A DNA stretch of 64,000 nucleotides from positions 40,925,295-40,989,294 of the forward strand of contig OU015524.1 in the NCBI GenBank assembly GCA_907165065.1. Reading direction: 5' to 3'. Numbering within the stretch: position 1 is the first letter of the stretch; each line of letters begins with the position of its first letter. Positions 26,741-38,133 of this stretch are shown in pieces. Source of the stretch: Caprimulgus europaeus (lineage: Eukaryota > Chordata > Aves > Caprimulgiformes > Caprimulgidae). The translations under genes were made by a program, and so were the position numbers. The notes below the pieces were generated by a model. That model had not been told where the DNA came from. It worked only from the letters and a program-made list of their open reading frames with translations, and made no database searches.

Positions 26741-27998
26741 GTATTGGTCCATCTTGCCTTTGTCTTGCCACTGTGCAAAGCAGTGGTTATGTTTGCAACA
26801 ATACTCAGTCTTCTCTCCCCTGTGCCAGTGCAACTGGATATCTGGTAGGTGACCAGCTTGGCGTGTTTGGAGGGTCACATACACACAGGAGTTCAATATA
26901 CATATATGTGTATATATCCTGCATGCGGGCATGTTTCAATAAGTTAATCTAGCAAAACTTATTTTTATTTTTACATCCCATATTGTACTGTTTTCTCTGT
27001 TATGAAGCACCTTAAATTGCAAAGTGCTTTACGAATACATTAAAAAAAATAAAATAAAATCCCAGAAGAATAGTCTTTCATGTTTGCAAGTTTGCTTATG
27101 TAATAATGGTTGTTCTCTTTATTCCACCTGTAAAAGATACAGAATGTGTTTAGAAACAATCTTATTCATATTAATAACTTCTAATTTCAACTATAAATAT
27201 AGGGGCTTCCTAATTCTGTTTCTTTCCCTATTATTACATGAATAGTTTTGAGTAGGCTAGGCATCTGACTTGAAAGACTGATCATGTCACACCTCGGCAA
27301 ACAAAGGCTCATGTCTTGGTATGTAATATTTGCTTAGAAAAGTCCAGATTATGGAAAGAGTTCTGAATTGATACAGCCCATAGTATGTGAAGCAGCTTGT
27401 GCAATGCAGATTTCTATAATGATAAATAATTTTATTAGTGGGCTCTATCTAGTGGTCTAGAATCAGCTGGGAGCCCTCTGCCTTGGAAAATCAGGGCCCC
27501 AGTCATTACCAGAACGAGGTATTTATTAACACCGTAACATTCTATTGTTTAAAATGACAACCTAAAATTCCATGAAAGTACTGTGTGATTTTGTTTTTTG
27601 TTCAAACATTGATTTCTGAAGATCCAATATAGAGAGAGATGTTGAAAATACCAGAAAGCTACAACTGTCCGTGTGAAGTCCTTAAGTTTGTGAATGTCAG
27701 TTCATTGACACAAGATGTGCACTTCATTATTCCTTTTTATTTTCAGTTTTTCTTTTAAATTAAACCAGTTCGATCCCCATGAAAAAATATTTTTGTCAAA
27801 TACCATATCTGCTTTGCCCATCCCCTGTTTTGCAGAGTCCCAGTACAGCTTCATACCTGTGTTTGCTTCCTGATTTATACAAACTTTGTTTTGCAGTCCA
27901 TTGTTTCATCAATCCTTCTTTTCTGCTCCATTTTTTCTTGCTTTTCTTTTTTCCCTCCTGTTTCTTTTTGTTTCTTTTTTTATTATTTTAAATTTAAG
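26741..27998 (+). other. RGS7 intron before the cassette exon
   Basis: 1,258 nt, closing with a very T-rich tract (27,921-27,990) and the acceptor TTTAAATTTAAG. The A/T-rich bases just before AG make this acceptor weaker than those of the constitutive exons, which suits an optional exon. No repeat family recognised. Confidence 0.88.
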
Positions 27999-28052
27999 TT
28001 GGAAAACACACTGGATCGTCGAACATCTTTTGAGAAATTCACACGCAATGTG
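27999..28052 (+). CDS. RGS7: RGS7 alternative cassette exon (18 codons)
   Basis: 54 nt reading LENTLDRRTSFEKFTRNV, with a strong GTAAGT donor. The counterpart in human RGS7, as I remember it, is SGNSMDRRTSFEKFAQNV: same length, same DRRTSFEKF core, but the first residues and the FTRNV end differ. FTRNV is closer to the FTRSV I recall in RGS6, so it may be the ancestral form. RRTS is a basophilic-kinase-like site (possible phosphorylation, an inference). Phase 0 on both sides makes it includable or skippable without a frame change. Confidence 0.93.
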
Positions 28053-28853
28053 GTAAGTTTGTTGCCTTGGAAGACTAGTAAACCTGATGGGACATCCTTC
28101 TCCCCTCCCCCTCACCGATCCCCACTTCCCCTTTTTGCTTCTCTAACCTGTCAGTTAAAAGTGTATTTATCACAGTTTGTGAATTTTCCTAACAATGACA
28201 GCTTTATAATGTACTTTCACTACAACCTCTCCTCCCTAGTCCCCTTCCCACTGACCTCAATAGTCACACACAGAGGAATGGACCTTTGGGAGCCATGCTT
28301 TTTGTGTTAGGAAGCATGAAATTATTCACTTAAAAAAAAAAAAAAATTAGTAAAGAATCTGTGAAAATCTGCTTAATGTTGTTCTTTTTAATGGTGCCTC
28401 CCAAAATACTATCTGACAGAGTTTAAATGCATTGGATTTCCTTTCTGTCTCCTTTTTGTTTTACTAAAAAAAGTTTGTCCTTTTTTTTTAAATTGGGCAC
28501 AGGGAAAAAAAAAAAAGAACAATAATAATTTCACCATCTTCCTTAATGTCTAGAACAGCTTCTTCAGAAACAAAGAATTCATGCTGTTGATGCACAAGAA
28601 TTTGATTGGGATTTCGTTTTGATAATGGACTACAAGAACTGACTTTTTTAATATATATAATTTTCGAAAGCTATTTCTTGAAGGTAAAAAAATGAAGACT
28701 GGTAAATTTGCTGTGGGCATTCTCTTGCCACCTGCCAAAAGATCCACTGTTTTCCTGATATGTGGGATTCTTTCTACTTATCCAGTTTCTTTGGATTTCT
28801 TTTTAATATTGTGAAAGTTCGAACTAAAGCATTCAACGCATTTATTTTTGTAG
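28053..28853 (+). other. RGS7 intron before the proximal terminal exon
   Basis: 801 nt from GTAAGT to CATTTATTTTTGTAG. It contains several poly(A) and poly(T) runs. If the proximal terminal exon is skipped, this stretch is part of a 10-kb intron reaching to 38,082. Confidence 0.88.
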
Positions 28854-28928
28854 GGCAGAAACATCCCTATTTTCCCATGCCATAAAAACTGTACACCAAC
28901 ACTGAGGGCGAGCACTAACCTGTTATGA
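28854..28928 (+). CDS. RGS7: RGS7 alternative terminal exon A (24 codons and stop)
   Basis: After the acceptor TTTATTTTTGTAG the frame reads GRNIPIFPCHKNCTPTLRAS then TNLL and TGA. This is, to my memory, identical to the C-terminus of the canonical longer human RGS7 isoform, which directly follows the cassette exon. The exact conservation in a bird, in a tail outside any named domain, suggests purifying selection. Its two Cys residues could be modified, but this is speculation. The 3' UTR follows; the first good poly(A) signal I see is AATAAA at 29,452-29,457. Confidence 0.95.
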   Translation, partial: GRNIPIFPCHKNCTPTLRASTNLL

Positions 28929-29191
28929 AAAGAGGTAGAAAGATCTTGGATTATACTCAAGTTTGTCTGCATTGTCTGTTGAATTGTGCAGGTGACGCTG
29001 CTGTGTGTGCGTGTGTGTCCGTGGCTTTTTCTGTGACCTGGTTAGTGGAGCTGTGTGCGTTGAAATGAAAAACACGAGAGCTTTCAGCAAAGATCATGGT
29101 TTTTGTTTTTTTAGTTTCTAGGGAAGGAGAAGCAGTTTTCAGAAACTGCCTCCCATATAATGAGGCTCAAGAATATATCCTCAAGTATTTT

Positions 29192-29198
29192 TTATATA

Positions 29199-29230
<32 letters not shown>

Positions 29231-29239
29231 ATGATATAT
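29192..29239. repeat. (TA)n microsatellite
   Basis: More than twenty TA units with one CA interruption. It lies in the likely 3' UTR of the short isoform; as RNA it would form a self-complementary AU hairpin. Confidence 0.88.
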
Positions 29240-29451
29240 AGTTTATAGCAATCAAAAAAAGAAACAAATGCAGTGAAAGAACAAAGTTTTGTAAGGCTGT
29301 GGGAATAACTCACATGTTAAAAAAAATCTGTAATTCTTTAACTACTTTCTTATAGGTAAAGGCTTCCTGTAATATTTTTTTTTTAATACACTGTAATCAG
29401 GAAGAAATTTGGATTCAATGGGACAAAGTCAGTAAAGGACACTAAAAAGTA

Positions 29452-29457
29452 AATAAA
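29452..29457 (+). promoter_or_regulatory. Candidate poly(A) signal for terminal exon A
   Basis: AATAAA about 525 nt after the TGA of the alternative exon. A clear GU-rich downstream element is not obvious, so the call is tentative. Confidence 0.4.
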
Positions 29458-29580
29458 CAACCACAAAGGAAACTATCCTAATGTTTGAAACAAAAACCCC
29501 TATATTTTGCATGGTGATGTTGCCATAGCATGTTGCAGTGTGATTTGTGTGTTGTCTAAACAGGTTGATCTATAAAACAA

Positions 29581-29610
29581 CATTGTACATGATAACATTG
29601 TACATGATAA
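29581..29610. repeat. 15-bp tandem duplication
   Basis: CATTGTACATGATAA occurs twice in a row (29,581-29,595 and 29,596-29,610), followed by a partial third copy TTACATGATAA. Local replication slippage is the likely cause. Confidence 0.9.
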
Positions 29611-30442
29611 TTACATGATAATTGCATAGGAAGTTCCATATAAATTTAAAAGCCTATGTTGATAAAAGAGAGTGTAGAGGGTAGGTAGTACATCTGCTAC
29701 CTCTGAGAACCAGGCTTTTTCCCAGTCACAGTGCCTGGCAAGCTGCAATAACTATGTTTATTCATGGGAGTTTAAACAGGCCACAGATCAGGATTTGGCT
29801 ATGGTAAAGAGTATGTAAATGGGTGGCTATAAGGAGAGAAATGGCAAGCTGCAGACAGACGTGAGGAGAATACAGTACAGAAAGGGAAAAACGGAAGACA
29901 GACTGGGAGGCACTAAGATGACTCTGCGATAATCCCTCTCAGAGCAGCATTACTGATAACCCAGCAGTTCTGTGCACAAACACTGGAGCATTATGCCCTG
30001 CAGGCGTGCCCGATTTTTATCGTGCTAATCTCGGGGCAGAAGCATCAGAATAGCAGGATGCCAGAGATGCAAGGCAGGCCAAATAAACCAGCTGTGAGCT
30101 AGAAATAGGAATGAGGATTTCTAAATGTGAAGCATTAATACTTCTTCAGTAGAGGAGGACAATTCTTTTTTCACAGAGCAAGCTATCAAATAACAAACTG
30201 TGGTTTTGCTTTTCCGCAAATGACTACCCGTGAATCTGTATGGAGTCTGTCAAGTCAGGTCAGGTATGAAAGTAAAACATGTCACTGCTAGATCTATATT
30301 GTCTATTAGAATAATCCAGAAGTCAAGATGCTCAAGTGCAAACCTTTTCTCCAAGAAGACTATTTTCACATCACCCACTGCTCCAGGACCCCTTGCCACC
30401 AGGCATCCTTGTTCTTCCATTCTTGTTCTCGGTTATGATGAG

Positions 30443-30467
30443 TTACATATTATGAGATAATATGTAA
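30443..30467. repeat. Perfect inverted repeat, 10-bp arms, 5-nt loop
   Basis: TTACATATTA and TAATATGTAA are exact reverse complements separated by TGAGA. It could form an AU-rich hairpin in the intron RNA; no function is indicated. Confidence 0.85.
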
Positions 30468-32880
30468 TTGCCTACTTTGGTACAGTGGTTCCAACCAGCA
30501 GGGATGAGGGAAACACTTCTCAGAATACCCTACAGTGTACTGATTAACTTGTTGAACTGTGAAGTGAGGGACTGTGGTATAGATCTGTTCTTCTGGTTAA
30601 TACAGAAAATAGGTGTGTGTGAAACAGGTCTTCTACAACCTGGATAAATGATGTCATCTCTGAATGATTTATTAAGATGAAAATTATAGATCCTCTCCTC
30701 CTCTGATGGTTTAGAAAATTTAGACTAATTTTCACTATTTTTTTCTCACTTATATCAAATTGGGTTTGTATTGAACTAAATTAGACTTCAGGTATTCCAT
30801 TTGAATTGTTTAAAAACAACCAGTAACTTTGGTTCTGTCTAGGGACTGAACCTGAGGAGATGACCTTGTAATTCATAACCTGATTTGTTAAGATGCAGAT
30901 TATAAGAGGCTCCTGATCAGTGACGATTTAAAGTGGGTTATACTTGCTACGGAAAGCATTTGTTAAACTAGAAAGTTTAGAAACTTTGTAAGGACCAATC
31001 CCTCTGCACTATTCCTTGGATTAAGTGGAAATAACCTAGTAAAATGAGTCATTATTCTAGTCTGATCAGGAAAAATTGGAAATGGAGCTATATACACAAA
31101 AAAACCCCTAGGCTCACGTCTGCATTTCTTTGACATTGGAGAGTTTTCTTTCCAGAAAACTTTGAATAAGTTGGTGCACTTCATAAAAACCCTAAGTGCT
31201 CAGCTTAAAAACATTGGTTATTTAGCTTGTTCTGTAGATTTTATGGTGCAAAATTGCTAATGCCTTTAGCAGTCCATGACAGACAACACGATTAGTGTTA
31301 GAAACAGGTCTGCATTCGTGCACAATATAAAGTAATAGCAAACTAGCATTTGCTATATGTAATATTTATTACCAAACACTTTATAGTTTGCCTCTGAGTA
31401 GTAAGCACAGCTGTTCTTGGTTTGCTCACTTACTCCCAGTGCCAAGTATTGTGTGAAAATCTAGAGCATGTGCACTTCAGCACCACTGGAGTAGTGGCAC
31501 TGAATAAGTGCATTGCCTTGAAATGCCACCAGCAATCATAAGTGTCACAGTTCTAACTCAGAGGCACAGGGAGTGTTGCTGACCCTGACCATGTCCTCTG
31601 TGCTCCCCCCTGGCCAGCTCAGCCCCTCAGGGTTCTCTTTGGGAATAATTAAGGTCTAGTCACCTGCAGCTCCCCAGGGAGGTGAATAGGGAAGCTAAAG
31701 ACGTAAGTCAGGGAGGAGGAGAATCTCATTGCCTGCCACTGTGGTAGAGAGATGGAAATAAGCTGCTTCTGCAGCATTTAAAAATTGAAATTCTTTTGAG
31801 GAATTTACATGGGGAAAAAAATCTAGATTTTTTTTTTTAAATAATAATTAAAAAAAAAACAGGAAACTTCATCTACCTCAAGAACTAACATCCAAATTAC
31901 AGAGAAAAAAACCAAGTGACTATTCACTGAAAATCTTGATGTGAACAAAGAGATCCTTTAAGGAAATTTTTGTCTTTAGTTTCTCATGTGCATGCAGGAT
32001 TTGTGACAGTGGCAGACTGGTAGTCTGAGCAGGACACCTTTGTGAGTGCTAGCCTTGTGCTTAGCTGCAATTAGTGGTCTGGAAGCCTGAAACAAAGGGA
32101 TCTCATTTACAGGGAAATGGGCTAATTTCATTTCCATCCCATGCAAATTTTCTTGTCTCACCAAGAACCAAGTTAGCAGAGTGAGAAGGTGCAGTCTCCC
32201 TCCTCAGAGCTGCCTAGGGGGAGACACTCCATCATCTCATGCTGGTGTCATGGTTTCAGACACCACCATCAGTGTTAGAGTTTCACCTGTTGATGACCAA
32301 TGATAGAGAAGGTAAAAAAATATTCTTGTTGCAAGTTTGTGATGTTTTATGGAAATATAGCCAGTACAAAACAGACAAAACTCAGTTCATATATTAAACT
32401 AAAGAGCCATCAGATGGTAATTATCTTCACTCATAACCAAAACCCTATTTAATATCTCTGAGTACAAAACCATGATATCTTACATTACCCATAGCCTTTC
32501 CAGTTGTTTTCTCCCAGTTAGCTGGAAGAACTTGCTTAACAGCGTCCTTTGATATTTTCCCTCTCCAAACCAGTAATATTAGACCATTTCATTCATGAGA
32601 TGTGAAATGTGAAGGCCATTATACGCAGCACATTTGCACAGAGGTTCAGTCTAATGTCATTTAACAAGGCATAGCAAATTATGGTCTAGAGATGGAAATT
32701 AAAACTCATAAAAATAGCTTCCGCAGTTCTTATTAGTGGGGAATAGGCTTTCTAGACGCTTAAACCAGTGTAATCTTTTGTTGTGTTAAAATCTGTCTCT
32801 TTACTGAGAAACAAGGCAGGTAATATATCAATTTCATCTGTTAATCCGGAAATTTTTCTGTATTAACATAAAACATATGT

Positions 32881-32960
32881 ACACAAGAGCCCTACTGTGC
32901 AGACCAAAAGTCCATCTAGCCCTGAAATCCCACTAAGGGCTATACTTTCTGGAGCATAGC
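32881..32960. repeat. Possible ancient interspersed-repeat relic
   Basis: The stretch around GAGCCCTACTGTGCAGACC and CCAAAAGTCCATCTAGCCC resembles a segment that is repeated in many reptile and bird genomes (GGTCAGACCAAAGGTCCATC-type, as I remember it). Only about 60-80 bp is recognisable and the family cannot be named from memory. Confidence 0.35.
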
Positions 32961-33248
32961 ATTGTGAATGAGCTTCAACGCAGCATCAGCTGTGGGATCT
33001 CATGTTCAATATACAGTCATGGAAGAAATCCCAATTAGACTTTTATATTTACTTACAGGTTATTCCTAAAATTTAAACCAGAAAATAACTAGTAATTAAA
33101 AAATCACAAAGCTTCTTATTTGACAAATACAAACCAATAACAAAAATAATAAGCATTTGTAGAAATTAAAGCCCTTTCTGTTTCAGGAGAAAAATGGTTT
33201 CTTGATTGTTTGACTAAAAAGAACTGATGAAATAATTTAATTTTTTAG

Positions 33249-33271
33249 TTTGGACTAATAATTAGTCCAAA
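33249..33271. repeat. 23-bp palindrome
   Basis: TTTGGACTAAT, one central A, then ATTAGTCCAAA: perfect 11-bp arms with a single-base centre. Confidence 0.9.
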
Positions 33272-36200
33272 AATCTAGTTTTAGGGTTTTTTTATGAATG
33301 ATCCCCAGGCTAATGATGAAAATCAAAGAACATCTGTAGGACATGCCATTGAAGACTGGCCTCCTTGTCCTGTTCTACGTGACTAAAGCTAAGCTGCTGA
33401 AGTCTATGCTGGAAGGGAAGAGCTGAGGAGCAGCACTGGCACAGCTAGGTTCATCTAAGTGAGGAGCCAGCACATACTGTTCAGATATCGGGCCAGTCTC
33501 TTCCATTTCCTAGCTGACAAACATTTACCTGAGTCTTAAGCAATTTGTAGGAATGAGAACTGCAGAGAGGTATAGAAACCTGAGGGGTCAAGCCTAGGGT
33601 AAACATACTAAAAAATATTTGTCTAGTGCACTGATGCCTTGGAAAATCTTGTGTGTTACTCCACACTTCAGACGGTTATTCAAGTTCAAAGTACCCCATC
33701 TGACAAGACTTTCTAGGTTAATCAAAAATGAGAGCATCTCATCAGTAAATGTAAAGATTAGTGTGAAAGGAGAAAAAACTCAGGAGTGCCACCTGATTTG
33801 GAATGAGTCAAAACGAACGCAGTTGCTTAGCCAATGCCTCCTGCCTATGGACCACTCCAGGAAATGGCACGGTCCTAATGAGAAATAAACACAGAACTGC
33901 AAATCCCTGCGATAGGCAGAAGGATTTGTCTGCACATGCAACCACTTAGTGCTGCAGCTGTGCTGACAGCTCATGCCCCAAATTCAGTAAATGATAACCT
34001 CGTCCCCTTCCGTGAATCTGAAAGAGAAATACACCTGCATGAGTGGCTGAGAGCAGCATCCTGTGCTGCTGTGGAAACTGAAGCAGAATCTTGAGCCCCT
34101 GAGTGATGCTAAAGCCATTCCTCTGTGGTAGAGGAGCAAGGGCTGCCTAATCTTGGAAAGGGACTTTGTGTTTCTGCTCCTGTGCCTCTCCAGATGTGCT
34201 TCTGTCTGGGGCTGTTTATGCTCCAGCTCCGTGTGCAACACACCGAGATGTCACTTGGGAGCTTTCCCTGCTGATGCCGGCTGAGCTGCTGGCATGCTGC
34301 AGGTGTGTCGCACATGAGCAGATGGGGAATGGTGAGAGCAAGGAGAGTCGATTCTCACTCTGCATCTCATTTTGCTCGCAGCAGGGTTCACACTGTTTCT
34401 CTGTTACACCTGGTTAGCTGCGTGGAATTATCATTTCTAGTTCTACCAGTATCGGTCCTGGGGAATAGCATCTGCGCTGGCAATAAAGAAACATGAAAAA
34501 GGAGCCATTGAGGTTGCCTAGCAGAAAGGAAGATAATTAATTTTCTAAAAGGAAAAGACTTGATCTTGGCATTTCAGCTCTGGCCTCTATATAAATTTCA
34601 TATTTATTTCTTAAAATCCACATCTGTACTGAGGTTGTTGCTGGCTTGTTTGCTGGATTATTTGAGGTGTTAACGTCATGCTGCATAAATAGGTCAATCA
34701 GCACGTTTGTATTTAGCAGCTCATAAATCTGCACATGATTTTGTAATTCCCCCCTAAATTCTCTAAAGTACAGCTGGAAGGACAACTCTATGTTAAACAG
34801 CTAATACACTAAGGTAGGGACACGAACACTGAGGCTGATTGGTTTTGTATTCTTAGATGTACTTGTTCACTCCAACTGCTGTGCTGCCTCCTCATACTCT
34901 GCCATGTCAGGGCATGCACAAGGGTTTCATTTTGGCTTCTGTTTTATTAGTATAATTGTTGAATAGTTTCAAATCATATGTCCAAAGTGCACCAATACAA
35001 CCAAAAATCCTTATCCTGTTTAGAATTTGGCCATATACTTCTAAACATTAATGGCAAGAATATATTTAATATAATAAGGGTGTCCTTTTCATTCTTCAGA
35101 CAAACATCTACTACTACTTCTGCTTTTTTTTTTCTGATTGTTCTTTAATCTCATTAGCACAGGAAACGTTTTCCTATGTGTGATGACTCATATGCTACAT
35201 ATCTCAAAACTGATCTGTTAGATGTAGTTTCCCAAATAAAAATTTGGCTTATAGAAATGTTATTAACATTGTATCTGAAAGAAATAGCTGGGCTCAGTTC
35301 TTAAATTATGACCCACAAGGGATGATCTTTACATCAGTCTGTAAATTGAGTAAATATGGAAATCTCCTAGGAGTGATAATTACAAAACCCTACTGTACAG
35401 ATCTAAAGTAAAAGTATCCTCAGGAACAGAGTTTGAAAGAAATATTCTGTAAACTGGAAAATAAAAAATTCCTGCAGATCTGAATAAGAAGGGGGATGAT
35501 TCTGTATTTTGGGCTGCTATGGATTCTGTTTATTAAAAGCTTATTATCCCAATCAGAGAACTAAGTTTGATTCAGAAAAAATGTGGAAGATCTCTTAAGG
35601 AGGGTGTATCTTCTAAATTGTCACATTTCCAACTATCAGATAAATTGTCACTACTAATACCTGGAAAAAGAGCATAGGTTATTATTGTTCAGATTCAGAC
35701 TTTTTATCTTTAAGATGTGTAATATTCTCTGAGGCAGTGAGGGGAGGTGGAGAAGAGGACCATCCAAAAAAATCCTGATCACTGTGGGGCTTAGGAGAAA
35801 AAGTGCCCAAAGACCAGCAATATCCAGAGAGCAAGTGATGCAGAATACAGAAAAAAATTGTTATGACAGCTCATTGTGTCTATAGGGGAAAATTCAAATA
35901 ATATGTAAAATAAGGTTTTACAAGTCAGATCAACCACTAGCAACTAATTTTTGGCCTGCTTTCACATCAAAACTTCACAGAATCACAGAATAACTTCTTT
36001 GTTCCTGTGATACCACAATCCATTCCTGAGATGCTAGAATTTGGTTATGGCTCATCTAAAAATTGCAGGGAATTTACAATTTAAAAATTGTCAATTGTTG
36101 CAGATAAGAATAAAAAATTATTTCACAGATTTTATCCCACTACAAGAGCTTGTGCAGCTTTCCAGTGTGGTATTGAGCAAATTGTTTTAAAATCTAAGAG

Positions 36201-38082
36201 AGAGCTCCTGGTTTAATTATTTTAATTAAACTGGTTTATGCAATTCAGAACTAAAGGCAACTCATTCATATTTACAGAACATAACCACACCTGTAGACCT
36301 GTAAAATTAAGCACAAATAACTTCATCATATATAAGTGTATACCCAAGAGTTTCCTAGAGTATGTCCAAAGCTGACAATCATGAATCACCTAGCAAAACA
36401 CTTAATTTTAGACATGCTGTTTTAAATTGCATTCCAGTGCCACACAACTGTTGAGACTTTGACTATTTAAAAAGAAAAGATGTCTTAGTATAATAGCTTA
36501 CGTGTTACATTAGAGGAAAACATAATTTAAGGCTTAACGAGTGTCAAGAAGCTGATAATTTAATGTAGGTAGGAAGTGACAGAGTTAAAGTTAGACATAG
36601 GGAAGAGAGTGTGCCAGGAAGGACACTTTCCATCTTTTAAACAAGCAAATATTAATACTGTCAGGTCATAAGGTGACCCTGATTGATGAGCAGTCTAACC
36701 CAACATTGCAGATCATGAGTTCCCTTCAAAATTATAGTGTAGGGCAACTACTCATCCTAATTTGTTCAACCTGTGTTTCAGAGCACAAATAATGAAATAG
36801 TTATTCTTCCTTTTGTGAAGACCCACTCCGATATATTGCATTTGAGCTTGAAGTTGCTTGAAACCAACTTGCAGATTCCCGTAAACATAAATTTCACTGA
36901 TAATGACAATAGATATTACACTGTGTAATTCCACTGAGTTATAAATATAGCAGATGACTTAACAACTCATTGATATGGAAAAATAAGTTCATTTACAGCA
37001 GAAGATGTAGCATCTCTCCACAGTTACAATATTTCTTACTGTAGTCTCCTCAAAATAAGTTTGATTTTTCTGAGTTGTGCACTTAAAATGAACAACACAA
37101 TAAATGTAAGTATTAAATATCTAACTGGGGAGTTAGACAGAGCCGCTTGCTGTTTAATATTTTATGATCTATTTATGTCACATTATCAGGGTATGCCTGT
37201 GGTATTTTGAGGAGTGATGTAAGCTTGCTGTGCCAGCTCTGTCTGTGTTGGATCCGAGCCACGGTAGGATGGCCCTAAGAGAGCTAACTCCTTTTATGTG
37301 GCCTTGGGAGAGTTAATTCCTGTTATGTGGTTTCATGGCTTTTGTCTGGTTCAGATAAAGCTCAGTTCTGCCTGAAATATACCATGGTGACATACCCTAC
37401 ACCATTCTCTTCATGCTATAGACCTAACTCTTGTGGGACAGTCATTACACCTTATTAAAAGAACTTGCTAAGAAAACTGAAACCGCATCCTTGCAACAGG
37501 ACAAACAATGAGGAAAATAACAATGTGGAAATCCAAACACCTTCAAAGCAGTGTTATGCAATCATGTGTAATATACGTGACCAGTGTTCCTTATAAATAA
37601 TAAATACAAGCTCAGCAAACCAATAGCTGTGTTCATGGAAAAGCTGCTTTCCTGCCTACATGCAATCTGCCTCTTACTTTCTCATCTGAACTTTAAAGTA
37701 GCTTTTTGTCTTCTGTGACGGAGCTACTGCAGCTTGCTCATTCATCTTTGTAGCCCAAGGCACTCTCGCTTGTAGTAGCCTTCAAGTTCTGGGTATGACC
37801 AACAGGAAAAACCTCAACATTAATTTCTCTTCAGTCAAAACCAACCACATTCAAAAATAGCCTTTAAATTTGCTGGCTCATTCTGTGAAACAATCTGGCT
37901 GGCTGGCAGTGCAGGTGTTTAAGTGTAAGGGCTTCCTGTGGTTTAAGATTTGTCAGGCTCCAGTCGGTGCCCCTAGTTATTTGACAGTGATGTGGCAACG
38001 CTAAGTGGTTGCTGATGAACAGGTTTGCAGTGATCATGCCTCTGTTTTCTGTTTTTGTTTTTTGTTTTTATCTTTTCCTCAG

Positions 38083-38133
38083 GGGAAATCGCTCACATCA
38101 AAGAGGTTAACCAGTCTAGTGCAGTCCTACTAA
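38083..38133 (+). CDS. RGS7: RGS7 alternative terminal exon B (16 codons and stop)
   Basis: After TCTTTTCCTCAG the frame reads GKSLTSKRLTSLVQSY and TAA. Human RGS7 has GKSLTSKRLTSLAQSY at the end of its other isoforms (from memory), a one-residue difference. It can follow either the RGS-domain exon directly (...QAKKK|GKSL...) or the 18-codon cassette (...RNV|GKSL...). The tail is basic and Ser/Thr-rich. It is the most distal confidently identified coding exon of the gene. Confidence 0.96.
   Translation, partial: GKSLTSKRLTSLVQSY

Larger units (their letters stand above)
28929..29480 (+). other. Probable 3' UTR of the terminal exon A isoform
   Basis: AT-rich sequence directly after the TGA. 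It includes a long (TA)n run (29,192-29,239) and an AATAAA at 29,452-29,457. Where cleavage really happens cannot be told from sequence alone. Confidence 0.5.
29481..38082 (+). other. Distal part of the last RGS7 intron
   Basis: With terminal exon A skipped, the intron runs from 28,053 to 38,082 (about 10 kb) and ends in TTTTTATCTTTTCCTCAG. It holds a 15-bp tandem duplication at 29,581-29,610, two small inverted repeats (30,443-30,467 and 33,249-33,271), an old repeat relic near 32,881-32,960, and short open frames without family resemblance. I recognise no other gene in it. Confidence 0.8.

Noticed and set aside
27765-27780. CAGTTCGATCCCCATG looks like a tRNA T-arm.
   Set aside because: No matching acceptor stem, D-arm or anticodon arm can be folded from the bases upstream.
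27891-28310. 139-codon + strand open frame overlapping the cassette exon.
   Set aside because: It is in a different frame from RGS7, and is driven by the T-rich (Phe/Ser/Leu) polypyrimidine tract before the exon.
35974-35992. TTCACAGAATCACAGAATAA resembles the CR1 3' terminal repeat.
   Set aside because: The adjacent sequence does not continue into CR1, so the match is too short to support an insertion.
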